Origin: Lysobacter sp. | GTDB lineage: Bacteria > Pseudomonadota > Gammaproteobacteria > Xanthomonadales > Xanthomonadaceae | NCBI GenBank assembly: GCA_013141175.1 | Contig: JABFRN010000001.1 | Coordinates: 496,001-560,000, forward strand | Reading direction: 5' to 3' | Length of the DNA: 64,000 nt | In this document: one piece after another, positions 9,996 to 20,097 of the stretch | Layout of the letters: the number at the start of each line of letters is the position of its first letter | Numbering within the stretch: position 1 is the first letter of the stretch | Program-made: the position numbers and the translations under genes | The notes under the pieces: model-generated | Told to the model about the DNA's origin: nothing | Databases searched by the model: none | Seen by the model: the letters and a program-made list of their open reading frames with translations, nothing else

Positions 9996-10970
9996 TTATG
10001 CGTACTCGCCAGCCGCCCTGCCCGCCGCACGCGCATCCGCAGGCGCCACCGCGACGCGACTGATCATCACCATCATCACCTGGAACCACGGCATTTCGTT
10101 GCGCAGGATCACGCCCTGGCCGGGACCGCGCACCGAGACGGCGAAGGCATCGAAGGCGGCGCGGAATTTCGCGCGGCCTTCGGCCGCATCGCCGTACTGC
10201 GCCCACAGCCCTTTCCACTGCCGGATCAACTGACCCGCACGCTGTTGCAGCAGCGCGAGCTGCGGATGCGGCAAGGCTTCGGCGATCAGGAACGACAGAT
10301 GCTGGCTGAGCTCCCATGGGCTCATCACCGCCGGCACGTTCACCGACTCGCAGGCGAACTCGCGCGGCGCCAAGGCATCCGGCGCGATGCGCTTCGGCAC
10401 CCAGCCGTCGTGCGGGGCATCGTGCGCGCGGCCGTGCGTGACCATGTCCCAGAACGCGCCGCCGCCGACGGTGTCGCAGACCAGATGGATGCGCGACTGC
10501 ACCGCATCGTTGAGCACGCGATGCTGGCGCCAGGTGTCGAAGATCCAGCATTCGCCGGCCGCCATGTGGATGGTGTGGCCGTCGCACTCGAACGCGACCG
10601 TCGGCTGGGTCACCAGCGGCACGTGCACGCGCACGCGTTCGGCCCAGTAGTAGCCCTGATCGGCATGGCGGGCGACTTCGGCCTGCCCGGCCAGGCGCAT
10701 CAGCCGGGTGCGGCCGATGGTGGCGCCGAAGCTGGCCAGCGTCTGCAGCATGTACGGGCAGCGCTGCAGATGCGGCGTGGGACGCATCTGCCCGCTGAAG
10801 GCTTCGTTGTCCGGATCGCCGTTCACCGCCAGCAGCGGCAGCATCGAATTGCCCGCGAAGCCCTGCGGGTGCGGCTTCCACACCGACTCGCCCAGCGCGT
10901 CGATTTCCTGCGCGAGCGCGGCACCGTCGAACAACAGCGGCAACTGGATGAAGGGGACCTGGAGTTTCAA
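9996..10970 (-). CDS. Aspartyl/asparaginyl beta-hydroxylase-domain protein
   Basis: About 324 residues from a TTG start (LKLQVPFIQLP) with an AGGTG element upstream; a GTG three codons earlier is an alternative, and the frame stays open further upstream without family similarity. The Fe(II)/2-oxoglutarate dioxygenase fold of the AspH family is visible in RVRVHVPLVTQPTVAFECDG, then MAAGECWIFDTWRQHRVLND (the two putative iron His in VHVPL and RQHRVLN), then SRIHLVCDT. The remaining 130 residues are a helical C-terminal domain. Family members hydroxylate Asp or Asn side chains in proteins; the target here is unknown. It lies downstream of the TonB-dependent receptor on the same strand, but a terminator separates them. 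Confidence 0.82.
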   Translation of the reverse strand: MKLQVPFIQLPLLFDGAALAQEIDALGESVWKPHPQGFAGNSMLPLLAVNGDPDNEAFSGQMRPTPHLQRCPYMLQTLASFGATIGRTRLMRLAGQAEVARHADQGYYWAERVRVHVPLVTQPTVAFECDGHTIHMAAGECWIFDTWRQHRVLNDAVQSRIHLVCDTVGGGAFWDMVTHGRAHDAPHDGWVPKRIAPDALAPREFACESVNVPAVMSPWELSQHLSFLIAEALPHPQLALLQQRAGQLIRQWKGLWAQYGDAAEGRAKFRAAFDAFAVSVRGPGQGVILRNEMPWFQVMMVMISRVAVAPADARAAGRAAGEYA

Positions 10971-11067
10971 GGCTCGCACCTGCGCGATCGATGGCGATGG
11001 CGGGATTGTAGGCCGTCGCGCCGCTCCGATCTTGAGCGCAGTCAGTCCGGATAAAAACAGTCCGGAC

Positions 11068-11096
11068 AAAAAAGAGGCCCCGGATCGCGGGGCCTC
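11068..11096 (-). terminator. Rho-independent terminator of the TonB-dependent receptor gene
   Basis: Read on the minus strand, GAGGCCCCG pairs with CGGGGCCTC around a 5-nt loop and is followed by six T. It ends transcription about 85-110 bases after the receptor stop. A short GA tract (about 11098-11115) precedes the stem. Confidence 0.88.
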
Positions 11097-11178
11097 GAAG
11101 AGAGAGAGAGAGGGATTCAGCGGGGAGAAGCGCCGGTCCTGCGACTCGGCAACGCGCAGGACCGGTATGACGCCGGGA

Positions 11179-14100
11179 TCAGAACTTCTGGTTGTACTGC
11201 AGATAGAAGAATCCGCCGCCCGGCAGGTCGTAGGCGCCATCGAACGAGTGCGCGAACGAGTTGCGGACGATCGGCGGTTCCTTGCCGAACACGTTGCGCG
11301 CACCCGCCGTGATCTTGCCGTTCCACGGCGTCTTCCAGCCGACCTGCACGTCGTGGTAGGTCGCCGACGGGATCCGGTTCTCGAAACGCAGGAAATTGCC
11401 GTTCGAATCGAAGATGTCGTGGTTGCACTGTTCCTGCGGAGTGATGCCGTACTCGAAGTAGTTGCCGCCCGCACAGGCTTCGTCCATCCCCGAGTAGTAG
11501 CGCACCGCCCAGTTGGCTTCCCAGTCGCCTTTCTGCCACGAAGCGCTGAGATTGGAACGCAGGCGCCAGGCCGGCGCACCGTTGTAGGTGCCGATCACGC
11601 CGAACAGGGTGTTCTGGGTCGAATACGTGTTGTCCCACTGGAAGGCGAACTTGCCCCATGCGGTTTCCGGCAGCGCATAAGTGACCTGGAAGTCGTAACC
11701 CTCCACCTCGCCCTGCGCCAGATTGAACTGACTCTGGCGCAGATCGAGGATATTGCCGGTCGCATCGCGGACGATGAACGAGCAGAACAGATCGCGCTGG
11801 GCCGTGCTGGTCGCGGCACCCGGCGTTCCGGGCGTGCCGTAGCAGGCGGTGAGGATGCTCTGCGAGTTGCGGAACGTGATCACGTCCTCCAGCGAGATGT
11901 TGTACCAGTCGAGGGTCATGTTGAGGCCCGGCGCCCAGCTCGGGCTGTAGACCACGCCGAAACTCTTGGTGGTGCCGAACTCCGGCTTCAGGCCCGGGTT
12001 GCCGCCGGTCAACGAACGGATCTGTGCATTCGGCTGGACCACGCCGACGACCGGGACGCCATCGGCGACGCAACGCGCCGCGTCGGTGGTGGCCAGCCCG
12101 ATGTTGATGGTGTTGCAGGGATCGATCGCGGGCGGGAAGCTTTCGCCGCCGCCGAGGTACAGATCGAGCACGTCCGGGGCGCGGAACGATTCGGAGTAGG
12201 TGCCGCGCAACAGCAGATCGTCGAACACCTGCCACTTCAGGCCGACCTTTTTCGACGTATCGCCGCCGATGTCGGGCTTGACGGTGGTGCCGCCGAAGAA
12301 ACCGGACGACTCGTAGTCGGATTTGCGCGCGGCCAGATTGAGTTCCAACAGTTTGAAGCCCGGGATATCCGCCAGAATCGGCACGTTCAACTCGGCGTAG
12401 ATCTCGTCGACATTCACGTTGCCGCTGGTCGGTTCGGTGAAGTTGTTCGAGGAACCTCCGCCCGCCACCAGCGCGTCCTGCGAACTGTTGTAGGCGGTGC
12501 GGCGGTGTTCGAGACCGACCGCGAAACCCAGCGGGCCCGCCGGCAGTTCGACGATCGAGCCGGAAAGATTCGCGAAGTAATCCTTCGTCGTCATTTCCTC
12601 GGAAGCGTTCAGCGTGTAGCTGATGTAGCGGTTCATCGCGTCGTATTCGGCCTGCGTGATCACGCCCGCCGCCAGGCCCAGGTCCGGACCGCCGAACAGG
12701 TTGTAGGGCACGCAGCCCGCGATGACGCTCGTGCCGTTCATGCATTCCAGCGCGCCGGTCACCGGGTTGCGGCGGGAATCGCCGACCGCATTGCGCAGGT
12801 TGAACAGGTTGATGAAATTTTCGCCGCGGGTATTGGTCCGCGAGTTCAGGAACGAATAGCCCACATCCCAGTACATGTCGCGGCCGGCCAGATCGAACGA
12901 ACCATCCAGCGACAGGGTGACGGCGGTGTTGTCGTTGTCGAAATACGGCTTGCGCGGGCCGACCGCGAGCGCGCGGAAATTGGCGCCGCGCAGGTCCTGG
13001 CCGAACGGGTTGAACACGTTGCCGGCAGTCGGCGCGAACGCCCATTGCGGGCCGTTGGTGCCACGGGTATCCATGGTCAGCGGCACTTCGGCCAATTGCT
13101 GGTTCGAGTCGCGCTTGACGTAGACCGCCTGCGCATTGGCGTTGATGCGGTCGGTCAGGCGAAGACTGCCCTGGCCGTAGATGTTGAAGCGCGAGATCGG
13201 CTGCAGCAGGTAGTTGACCGGTGCGAAGTTGTAGCGGTCGGAGCTGCCCGAACCGTCCAGGGTGTAACTGATGAAGCGGTGGAAATCGGTGGCCTGACGG
13301 CCATCCTCGCCCTGGTTCAAGGTGTACGGCCCCCCTGCCACCGGCGTGCAGGTACGGAAACCGGCCGAGGTCGGGGTGAACGCACCGGCGCAGCGCGTGA
13401 AGTTGCCGCGGGCGTTGCTGCCCGAACCGAAGAGACCGCCGGACGCCAGATCGCCGCCGCCGAACGCCGGCACCGACGAGATGTCGCGATCGCCGGCGAA
13501 CACAGGTTCCTGGGTCTGGTAGGCGAGGCTGATGACCGCGTTCCAGCGGTCGCTGTTCGAGCCGACGGTGAAGTCGTAGGACTGTTGGAAACCATCGCCC
13601 TTGGCGTAGCCGCCCAGGTACACATTGGCTTCCGCGCCGTCGAAATTCTTGCGGGTGATGACGTTGACCACGCCCGCGATCGCGTCGGAGCCGTAGATCG
13701 CCGAGGCGCCGTCCTTGAGCACTTCGATGCGCTCGATGACCGAGATCGGAATCGAGTTGAGGTCGACGAGTGCCGCATTGGTGATGCCCGATGTCACCCA
13801 GCGGCGGCCGTTGACCAGCACCAGGGTACGGGTCGCCCCCAAGCCGCGCAGCGAGACGTTCTGGGTGCCGTCGCTGCCGTTGGTGGTCGTGGTGACGTTG
13901 CGCAATGCGCCGCCGTCGCTGGCGGTGATGCTGAAGAGAATGTCGCCGACCGAGGACAGGCCACTGGCTTCGATCGCCGCGCGGTCGATGGTCAGCACCG
14001 GCGAGGTGCCTTCGAGTTCGGAACTGCGCGGAATGCGCGAACCGGTGACGGTCACGACATCGAGTTCGTCTTCGGACGGCGCATCCTGGGCAAGGCCCAT

Positions 14101-14181
14101 CGTCGGCATCAGCGCGACTGCGACCGCCAGGGGCAATGCAGCGGGTTTCATCGGATTCTTGTTGTTGTGATCGATCATCAT
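11179..14181 (-). CDS. TonB-dependent outer-membrane receptor
   Basis: 1000 residues. The signal peptide is about residues 11-32 ([18 protein letters not shown]), followed by a TonB-box-like DVVTVTGSR. The plug domain shows [53 protein letters not shown] (here split to its two parts) and the start of the barrel. The beta-barrel fills the rest and ends in the outer-membrane C-terminal Phe (LQYNQKF). AGAGG lies 5 nt before the ATG. The size and the Asn/Gly/Ser-rich plug fit the large oar/iron-complex or polymer-uptake receptors abundant in Xanthomonadaceae; the substrate cannot be read. An AraC-type regulator and a CadC-like regulator lie just upstream on the same strand and are plausible controllers. 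Confidence 0.94.
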   Translation of the reverse strand: MMIDHNNKNPMKPAALPLAVAVALMPTMGLAQDAPSEDELDVVTVTGSRIPRSSELEGTSPVLTIDRAAIEASGLSSVGDILFSITASDGGALRNVTTTTNGSDGTQNVSLRGLGATRTLVLVNGRRWVTSGITNAALVDLNSIPISVIERIEVLKDGASAIYGSDAIAGVVNVITRKNFDGAEANVYLGGYAKGDGFQQSYDFTVGSNSDRWNAVISLAYQTQEPVFAGDRDISSVPAFGGGDLASGGLFGSGSNARGNFTRCAGAFTPTSAGFRTCTPVAGGPYTLNQGEDGRQATDFHRFISYTLDGSGSSDRYNFAPVNYLLQPISRFNIYGQGSLRLTDRINANAQAVYVKRDSNQQLAEVPLTMDTRGTNGPQWAFAPTAGNVFNPFGQDLRGANFRALAVGPRKPYFDNDNTAVTLSLDGSFDLAGRDMYWDVGYSFLNSRTNTRGENFINLFNLRNAVGDSRRNPVTGALECMNGTSVIAGCVPYNLFGGPDLGLAAGVITQAEYDAMNRYISYTLNASEEMTTKDYFANLSGSIVELPAGPLGFAVGLEHRRTAYNSSQDALVAGGGSSNNFTEPTSGNVNVDEIYAELNVPILADIPGFKLLELNLAARKSDYESSGFFGGTTVKPDIGGDTSKKVGLKWQVFDDLLLRGTYSESFRAPDVLDLYLGGGESFPPAIDPCNTINIGLATTDAARCVADGVPVVGVVQPNAQIRSLTGGNPGLKPEFGTTKSFGVVYSPSWAPGLNMTLDWYNISLEDVITFRNSQSILTACYGTPGTPGAATSTAQRDLFCSFIVRDATGNILDLRQSQFNLAQGEVEGYDFQVTYALPETAWGKFAFQWDNTYSTQNTLFGVIGTYNGAPAWRLRSNLSASWQKGDWEANWAVRYYSGMDEACAGGNYFEYGITPQEQCNHDIFDSNGNFLRFENRIPSATYHDVQVGWKTPWNGKITAGARNVFGKEPPIVRNSFAHSFDGAYDLPGGGFFYLQYNQKF

Positions 14182-14312
14182 CCTCTCCGTAGTGTTAGAG
14201 CGACGCGAAAAACGGACTGTCGACTGCGATTGGACTGTCTGCTGCAGTCGCGATATCGCGACCCGTCGCCGGACCGCATCGACGCGTCGCGCGATGGCTT
14301 GTTATTGCACCG

Positions 14313-15251
14313 TTAAAGGCTCGACAACATTACGTTTCGCGCGCCGCGCTGGCTTTGCGCGGCGGGGTTCGTGCCTGTGCCGATCTTGGCGTCAATCCGC
14401 ATCGATTCGCGATACGCGGTGGCGGTGGTGCGATAGCGCATGCGGAACGCGCGCGCGAAGCTGCAACTGTTGTCGAAGCCGCAGGCCGCACCGATTTCGC
14501 CGATCGAACAATCGGTGCCCGCGAGCAATTCGCAGGCATGTTCCAGACGCAGTCGCACCGATGCCGCCTGCGGACTTTCCTCGTAGATCTCGTGGAAGGT
14601 CTTCGAGAGATACCAGCTGGAAAAGCTGGTGAGTTCGGCCAGTTCGCTCAGGCGCACGACGCGGTGACGATGGCCTTCGATGAACAGCCGCGCGCGCTGC
14701 AGCCGGCCGAAGACCTGCCGCTTGCGGCGAACCGAACGTCCCGGGCAGCGCGAAATGCCGCCATCCAGATCGTGCTGCAGCGCCGAGAGATGCAGCAGCA
14801 TCGACTGCAGCGCGCGGCCGACGGGGTCGTCGCCGCTGCGGGCGCGCACCGCATCGGCGCCGTTGCGCCAGAGCCGGATCGCGATGCGCAGATCGCGCGC
14901 GGTCATCCGTCCGTGGCCCGGCAGCCATTCGCCGCGTCCGCGCCCGAAGGTTTCGACGGGAATCATCACGCCGAGGGTCGCACCATGGCGCCCGGCCTGC
15001 AGTTCCGGAGCGGAATCGCGATCGAGCGCCAGCCATTCCCCGGCGCCCAGGCTGAACGTGCCTTCGCGCGCGGTGATCCGCGTCCGTCCACGCAGTTGCA
15101 TCCAGATCGAGAAGCCGCCGCTGGCCATGCGCAGGCTGCCGAGGCGTGCCACTGCCAGCCAGCGCGGAGCGACGCCGGCGGCGCTGTATTCGAGATCGAC
15201 CGTGTTGCCGCGGTCCGCCAGGGTCTGCGGATGAGAATGGATGGCGTGCAT
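14313..15251 (-). CDS. AraC-family transcriptional regulator
   Basis: 312 residues. The N-terminal half is a cupin-like effector domain (GGFSIWMQLRGRTRITAREG, then GAGEWLALDRDS). The C-terminal 100 residues carry both AraC helix-turn-helix units: VVRLSELAELTSFSSWYLSKTFHEIYEESPQ, and CSIGEIGAACGFDNSCSFARAFRMRYRTTATAYR (described by their ends and centre). It is upstream of the TonB-dependent receptor on the same strand, with 131 bases between, so control of the receptor is likely but not shown. The effector is unknown. Confidence 0.88.
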   Translation of the reverse strand: MHAIHSHPQTLADRGNTVDLEYSAAGVAPRWLAVARLGSLRMASGGFSIWMQLRGRTRITAREGTFSLGAGEWLALDRDSAPELQAGRHGATLGVMIPVETFGRGRGEWLPGHGRMTARDLRIAIRLWRNGADAVRARSGDDPVGRALQSMLLHLSALQHDLDGGISRCPGRSVRRKRQVFGRLQRARLFIEGHRHRVVRLSELAELTSFSSWYLSKTFHEIYEESPQAASVRLRLEHACELLAGTDCSIGEIGAACGFDNSCSFARAFRMRYRTTATAYRESMRIDAKIGTGTNPAAQSQRGARNVMLSSL

Positions 15252-15405
15252 GTCTGCGCTCCGTGCCGAATGAGGTCCGAGGTGTGACCCAATCGCGGCG
15301 GCAGCGCCGGAAATTACCCTGAGATTTCGCCTAAATCGATGCGAAAGCGTTCCGAAATCGTTCCGAAACCTTGCGAATCAAAGCGTTGCGGACAGGAACG
15401 ACAGC

Positions 15406-17688
15406 TCAGGGCTTGCCCAGGGTGAACGACGACAGCGGCGCCAGGCCGATATCGGTGTCCATTTTCTCGATCACGGAAAGATAGAGCGCCTTCTGGCCCG
15501 GGTGGTAGGTCACGCCTTCGAGATACCAGTCGACGCGACCCAGGCATTGCGGGTCGCGGGCAGCCGCGTCGGCGGCGACCCAGTGCCAAAGCCAGGGACA
15601 GCGTTCGTCCGAATCCATCACCCGCACGCCATCGGGGGTCGCGACGAGGTTGCGATTGCGGCGCTGGATCGTCACCCGATCGATCGTGCGCAGGTCGCCG
15701 AGATCAAGATCGGCGCTGCGGATCTCGGGCCCGGACATGGTGGCGAGCACGACCCGGCGGTGACGCGCGTCGACCACGGCGGTCGCGACATCGCCGACTT
15801 CGGCCATCGCTCGCCAGGGCGCACGGCTGCGATCGTAGAGGGTGACGCCCAGACTGCCTTCACCGTGATCGGCGACCACCAGGAGGCGATCCGGATCCGG
15901 GTGATAGGACACATGCACGGGCAACCGGTCGGGCACCGGCAATCGGACCGCGCGGCCACGGCTCGGGTCGAGTTCGTAAATGCCGACCTCCCCGGCGGCC
16001 GTCTTGCCGATGGCGAGTGCGCGCCGCGAGTCGGCCTGCCACATCACCGGATAGCGCGGGATCGGGATGAAACCATCGAACGACCGCAGGGTATCGGGAC
16101 GGGTCTGGTCCAGCCACCACAACCGTATGTCGCCGGTGCGGTTGGAGTAGAACATCACCTGCCGCCCGTCCGGGGCGACCGATGGCAGGAGATTGGAGCC
16201 GGTACTGTCGAACAGCACCTGCGAAGCGGACATCGCGTCGATGCCGTCGGCCACCGACACCCGCCGCACGCGCGACTGCGTTTCCTCGACCTCGAACGCC
16301 ACCGCTCCGGTGTTCTGCGAGACCGACGGATACATCAGGCTGATGCTGCCGCCGACATGATCGGTGATGCGTCCGCTCTGCAGCGCCAACGTCGACAGCA
16401 CGGTCCTCTCGCTGATGTAGCGCGCGAAGATCAGGCTGCGGCTGTCCGGCGCCCACGCCAACCCGTAGATGTTGGTGCGCAGATCGGTAAGTCGCTGCGC
16501 CTGGCCTCCGTTGGCCGGAATGCGCCACAGGTCGGCGACCGACACATTGCGCTGGAACGCGATCCACCGGCCATCCGGCGACACCTCCGGCGACATGTCC
16601 TCGTCGGCGGGTTTTTTCGTATAGGCGATCCGTTCCCAACGGCCGCGGTCGAGCACCATCCGGTACAGCGCCTTGTCGGCCACCGGCTTGTCTCCACCAG
16701 ACTTGTCTCCTCCAGGCGACGATGCGTCCTTCCCGCGACCCGCGCCGACCAGCGTCTTGCCGTCCGGAAACCAGGCGAGCGCATGCGCTTCGCCACCGAT
16801 GCATTCGCCGACTTCGCGCGCCGCGCCACCGGCGGCGGGAACCAGCATCACCAGACATCGACCGCCGCCGATACGCACGAATGCGATCTGGCGGCCGTCG
16901 GGCGACCACTGCGGGAACTGGTCGAACTGTTCATCGACCGCTTCGGTCAGCGGACGCGGCGACACTGCCGCCGAGGTCTGCAACATCAAATGCGACCTGC
17001 CACCGCCTTCCGTGGAGCGGGTATAGACCACCAACGCACCATCGGGAGACAGGCTGGGTTTCTCCTCCGCCTGCGGCAGCGAAGCGATGCGCAGGAACGA
17101 TGGCGATGCCACCGTATCGGGTACCGAATGCGACGGGGTGGCGTTTTGCGCACCCTGCCGGGGACGTTGATCGACCGGCCGATACCCCAGAAGCGCGACG
17201 ACAGCGATGACCACCAAGCCTGCCGCGCCCGCCAACCAGGGCCAGCGGCGGGCGGGCCGCCGCACATTGTCTGCCGCAGGCACGGCTTCCGCAGACGCTG
17301 CGGGCTGCGCTGCGACCGCATCATCCTCGACCAGCCATTCCACCGGGGCGATCAGCCGATACCCCTGCTTGGCGAGCGTCTCGATGTAACGCGATTGCTC
17401 GCGGTCGTCGCCCAGCGCGCGGCGCAGCTGGGTGATCGCCTGGGTCACCACGTCGTCGCCCGGCAACGTGTCCGGCCACACCCATTCCAGCAGCGCTTCG
17501 CGGCTCACCAGTTTGTTGGCATGCGCCACCAGCGTCAGCAGCACGCCCAACGACTTCAGCGTCACCCGCGTCGCCTCTCCGCCCGCCGTCGGCGCGATCT
17601 CGCGCAGCGGAATATCGACGATCCGATCGCCGATGCGCAGGCGATCCGACGGTCGCGGTTCGAGCAGGTTCTTGTGGGATTTCAGCAT
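15406..17688 (-). CDS. CadC-like membrane transcriptional regulator with periplasmic beta-propeller
   Basis: 760 residues. The N-terminal OmpR/PhoB-type winged helix is about residues 15-115 (LKSLGVLLTLVAHANKLVSR, then DDVVTQAITQLRRALGDD, then YIETLAKQGYRLIAPV). A linker and one membrane helix (WPWLAGAAGLVVIAVVALLGY, about 150-170) precede a TolB/PD40-type beta-propeller with repeats such as SLSPDGALVVYTRS, FPQWSPDGRQIAFVR, EVSPDGRWIAFQR, GLAWAPDSRSLIFAR and SVAPDGRQVMFYSN. This is the ToxR/CadC one-component design: a periplasmic sensor joined to a cytoplasmic DNA-binding head. A short GGDKSGGDKPVADK stretch inside the propeller looks like a small internal duplication. Targets are unknown; the receptor cluster downstream is a candidate. 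Confidence 0.9.
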   Translation of the reverse strand: MLKSHKNLLEPRPSDRLRIGDRIVDIPLREIAPTAGGEATRVTLKSLGVLLTLVAHANKLVSREALLEWVWPDTLPGDDVVTQAITQLRRALGDDREQSRYIETLAKQGYRLIAPVEWLVEDDAVAAQPAASAEAVPAADNVRRPARRWPWLAGAAGLVVIAVVALLGYRPVDQRPRQGAQNATPSHSVPDTVASPSFLRIASLPQAEEKPSLSPDGALVVYTRSTEGGGRSHLMLQTSAAVSPRPLTEAVDEQFDQFPQWSPDGRQIAFVRIGGGRCLVMLVPAAGGAAREVGECIGGEAHALAWFPDGKTLVGAGRGKDASSPGGDKSGGDKPVADKALYRMVLDRGRWERIAYTKKPADEDMSPEVSPDGRWIAFQRNVSVADLWRIPANGGQAQRLTDLRTNIYGLAWAPDSRSLIFARYISERTVLSTLALQSGRITDHVGGSISLMYPSVSQNTGAVAFEVEETQSRVRRVSVADGIDAMSASQVLFDSTGSNLLPSVAPDGRQVMFYSNRTGDIRLWWLDQTRPDTLRSFDGFIPIPRYPVMWQADSRRALAIGKTAAGEVGIYELDPSRGRAVRLPVPDRLPVHVSYHPDPDRLLVVADHGEGSLGVTLYDRSRAPWRAMAEVGDVATAVVDARHRRVVLATMSGPEIRSADLDLGDLRTIDRVTIQRRNRNLVATPDGVRVMDSDERCPWLWHWVAADAAARDPQCLGRVDWYLEGVTYHPGQKALYLSVIEKMDTDIGLAPLSSFTLGKP

Positions 17689-17818
17689 ACGGGTGGGGGG
17701 ACCGCGCTACGCAACGATGGCATCAGCTTAGCAGGCTGCCGAACCGCGACTGCGGCGCGCAGGACAGGCGGCGTCGCGCCAACCGGCAAAGTCGGCAAGG
17801 TGGCGCGTGTCGCGCGCA

Positions 17819-18490
17819 TCAAGCACCCGGCGCGACCCGCTTGCGTCCAAGCATGCCGGCCAGCCGGGACACGATCAGCGCCAGGTACATCACGCCGTTC
17901 CATTGTTCGATGATGGCGATGGTACGGGCATGCGGCGAGAGCGGCATGATGTCGCTCAGGCCCGTCGCCGAAATATTGGTGGCGCTGAGGAACATCAGTT
18001 CCACCCATGTCAGCGTGCCCTTGACACCGCCCGGCGCCAGGAACGCATCCACCTGCAGTTGCTGGCAAAGCATGAACAGCCAGGCATAGGCCTCGGCGAA
18101 CAGCATGAAGGTGGCGCCGGCCGCCCACAGTTCGTCGGGGGTCGCGCGATCGTCGCCCATCATGTAGGTGATCAACGAAGCGGCGGCGTAGAAATAAGCG
18201 GCGGCGTAGCCGAGGGCGCCGATCACCGCGAGCGCAACGCTGCCGGTCGCGTTGTGCGCGGTCCACGCACCGACGCCGACGATGGCCAGCACGCCCGCGA
18301 TCCAGCCCGGGCGCGGCGAGCGATGCACCATCCACACCGCAGCGGCGAGCACGCCGACGCTGAGCGCGGTCGAAGCGACCTGCCCGATGCGGTTGTCGTC
18401 GAGGAACGGATACAGCACCAGCGCCAGCAGTTGCACCATGAACAACGTCCGCGATGGCGAACGTATCCAGGGCCTGATCGACATGTTCAT
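17819..18490 (-). CDS. Ion-channel-like membrane protein with atypical selectivity filter
   Basis: 223 residues from an ATG with GGGAG 6 nt upstream (an in-frame ATG 7 codons earlier is less likely). There are about six hydrophobic segments. The last two flank a pore-loop-like sequence, LMFLSATNISATGLSDIMPLSP-type, where a K+ channel would read T-T-x-G-Y-G-D. Here the filter position is ATGLSD. The fold resembles the Ion_trans_2 (two-TM pore) proteins, but the altered filter makes K+ selectivity uncertain. It is not in an obvious operon; the next gene on the strand is 130 bases away. Confidence 0.72.
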   Translation of the reverse strand: MNMSIRPWIRSPSRTLFMVQLLALVLYPFLDDNRIGQVASTALSVGVLAAAVWMVHRSPRPGWIAGVLAIVGVGAWTAHNATGSVALAVIGALGYAAAYFYAAASLITYMMGDDRATPDELWAAGATFMLFAEAYAWLFMLCQQLQVDAFLAPGGVKGTLTWVELMFLSATNISATGLSDIMPLSPHARTIAIIEQWNGVMYLALIVSRLAGMLGRKRVAPGA

Positions 18491-18538
18491 GCGTTCTCCC
18501 GTTCTTGGCATGCTTTCATCAATGCATTCGTCGCTCTT

Positions 18539-19744
18539 TCATCGCGATGCTTTCCATCGCAGCCCGCGCTCGACATCGAGCACCGCGCGCGACCATGCTG
18601 CCATGAAAGGAATGCCGATGGTGTCGTACTCGTAGCGGTCGTCGTTGAGGATGCCGTCGGCGTTGACCCGGATACTCGCGGCGAGCATGCATTCCACGCC
18701 GGAATCGCGATCGACCACGTAGGCCACTTCGCTCAGCGCGCCATAGGCCATGCCGGACTTGCCGGACACGCTCAAGCCATCGGGATAACGCGCAGTACCA
18801 TCGCCGACGAAGAACCAGCGCGCGTAACCGTCGGGATGCTCCGCTTCCGGATACACCGGCGATATGCTCTCGCGCGGACGCAGGGCGAGCGCACGCAGCA
18901 GTCGCGCGCGTACGCCGCCATCGATCCTCCAGCGCTGTGTCGCCGGCACCGATTCCGGCGACACGAACGCCTGCAGCATGCGCAGGCTGTCGGCCAACGG
19001 CAGGAAATTCGCGTGCGAAAAGTCATGCGGCCCACGGGTCACGCTGCCGTCGCCGTTCTGCCAGCCCTCGCCCGACAGCACGCGGCCGAACGGAAAGCGC
19101 CGCGCGCGCGCAGTCGCGGCAGGAAAACGCCGCAGCGTGCGCCCGTCGGCGGACAGCAGCGCGCCGCCGCCGCTGCGCCGGTTCGCCTCGATATCGGGCG
19201 AGCCCAGGCGCGCGATCAGGCGCACCTGCGGATAACCCAGTTCGACGAGGCGACGATGGATGGATTCGCCGCCGAGCAGTTCGTACCAGCGGTTGTACGG
19301 GCGGTTCTCGCTGACCGCGAACGTGCGGTCGATGCCACACGCGAACGTGTCCGCCAGCGGCTCGTCGCCCCACTCGCCGCTGATCGGCGCGGCATCGAGA
19401 CGCAGCTCGCTGTCCATGTCGCCGCCTGCCGCCTGCACCGCTTCGGCCATCAGCAGCGCCATCGGCAGCTTCACCACGCTGGCGGCAGGAAACCAGCGTC
19501 GCGGCGCGAGGCCGTGATCATGGGGGATGCAACGCCGCGCGCCGTCGGCATCGCGGACGATGCGCGCCCAGCGCAGTTGCACCGCGTGCTGCGGATCGTC
19601 CACAAGTGCGGCGAGCGCGGGCGGCATCCGCGCGAACACGTCCGACCAGGGCGAACCGTCGCGCCCCATCGCACGCAGGCCATGCGGCAGCGCAGCAGCA
19701 CCCAGGCCGAGTGCCGACCACGACAGGAATTCGCGGCGATGCAT
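18539..19744 (-). CDS. Tat-exported serine hydrolase of the class A beta-lactamase fold
   Basis: 401 residues from the ATG at 19744. The N-terminus MHRREFLSWSALGLGAAALP has the twin-arginine RREFL motif, which supports this start and export in folded form by Tat. The beta-lactamase-like nucleophile motif SxxK is ASVVKLPMALLMAEA near residue 90, and a KTG-box-like SGKSGMAYGALSEVAYVVD lies near 340. It is longer than a class A beta-lactamase (about 290), with an insertion between the motifs, so an esterase, peptidase or transpeptidase-like activity is as likely as antibiotic hydrolysis. The ribosome-binding site is weak. A 21-codon open frame with a strong Shine-Dalgarno ends 4 bases before it and may couple its translation. 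Confidence 0.82.
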   Translation of the reverse strand: MHRREFLSWSALGLGAAALPHGLRAMGRDGSPWSDVFARMPPALAALVDDPQHAVQLRWARIVRDADGARRCIPHDHGLAPRRWFPAASVVKLPMALLMAEAVQAAGGDMDSELRLDAAPISGEWGDEPLADTFACGIDRTFAVSENRPYNRWYELLGGESIHRRLVELGYPQVRLIARLGSPDIEANRRSGGGALLSADGRTLRRFPAATARARRFPFGRVLSGEGWQNGDGSVTRGPHDFSHANFLPLADSLRMLQAFVSPESVPATQRWRIDGGVRARLLRALALRPRESISPVYPEAEHPDGYARWFFVGDGTARYPDGLSVSGKSGMAYGALSEVAYVVDRDSGVECMLAASIRVNADGILNDDRYEYDTIGIPFMAAWSRAVLDVERGLRWKASR

Positions 19745-19748
19745 GCGC

Positions 19749-19814
19749 CTAGCCTGCTTCGCCGATTCGATCGCCGCACGGATGCTGCAGTGCCGCATCG
19801 TGATCGCACGCCAT
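19749..19814 (-). CDS. Possible upstream small ORF (21 residues)
   Basis: ATG preceded by GAGGAG about 8 nt upstream, a much better ribosome-binding site than that of the following serine hydrolase. It encodes MACDHDAALQHPCGDRIGEA-G and stops 4 bases before the hydrolase ATG, the layout of translational coupling. There is no recognised family, and it may be chance in GC-rich DNA. Confidence 0.3.
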   Translation of the reverse strand: MACDHDAALQHPCGDRIGEAG

Positions 19815-20097
19815 GCGTCTTTCTCCTCGTCGCTGTATGCGCTTCCAAAATAACCCGGATCATCGGCACCCTGCAGCCGCGCAATCCATGCCTGTCGCAC
19901 CGCAGCAACGGGCTTCGCGCATGCGCGTGAAAACGAATGCACGCCCACCGCAGCCCCGCCCACGCTGGCGTCCGCGATGAATACGATTACAGCAGACTCG
20001 CCCTGCGCCGGTGTGGCTCCTAAGCTCCGAAAGTTTACGCGCCGCCTGCGCCACACGGCGACGGCCGCCCGCGCCACTCCGAGGAATCGAGTCACGC

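Noticed and set aside
18539-20095. Longer form of the serine hydrolase starting at 20095
   Set aside because: The extra N-terminus has no family similarity and would bury the twin-arginine signal; the start at 19744 places RREFL correctly.
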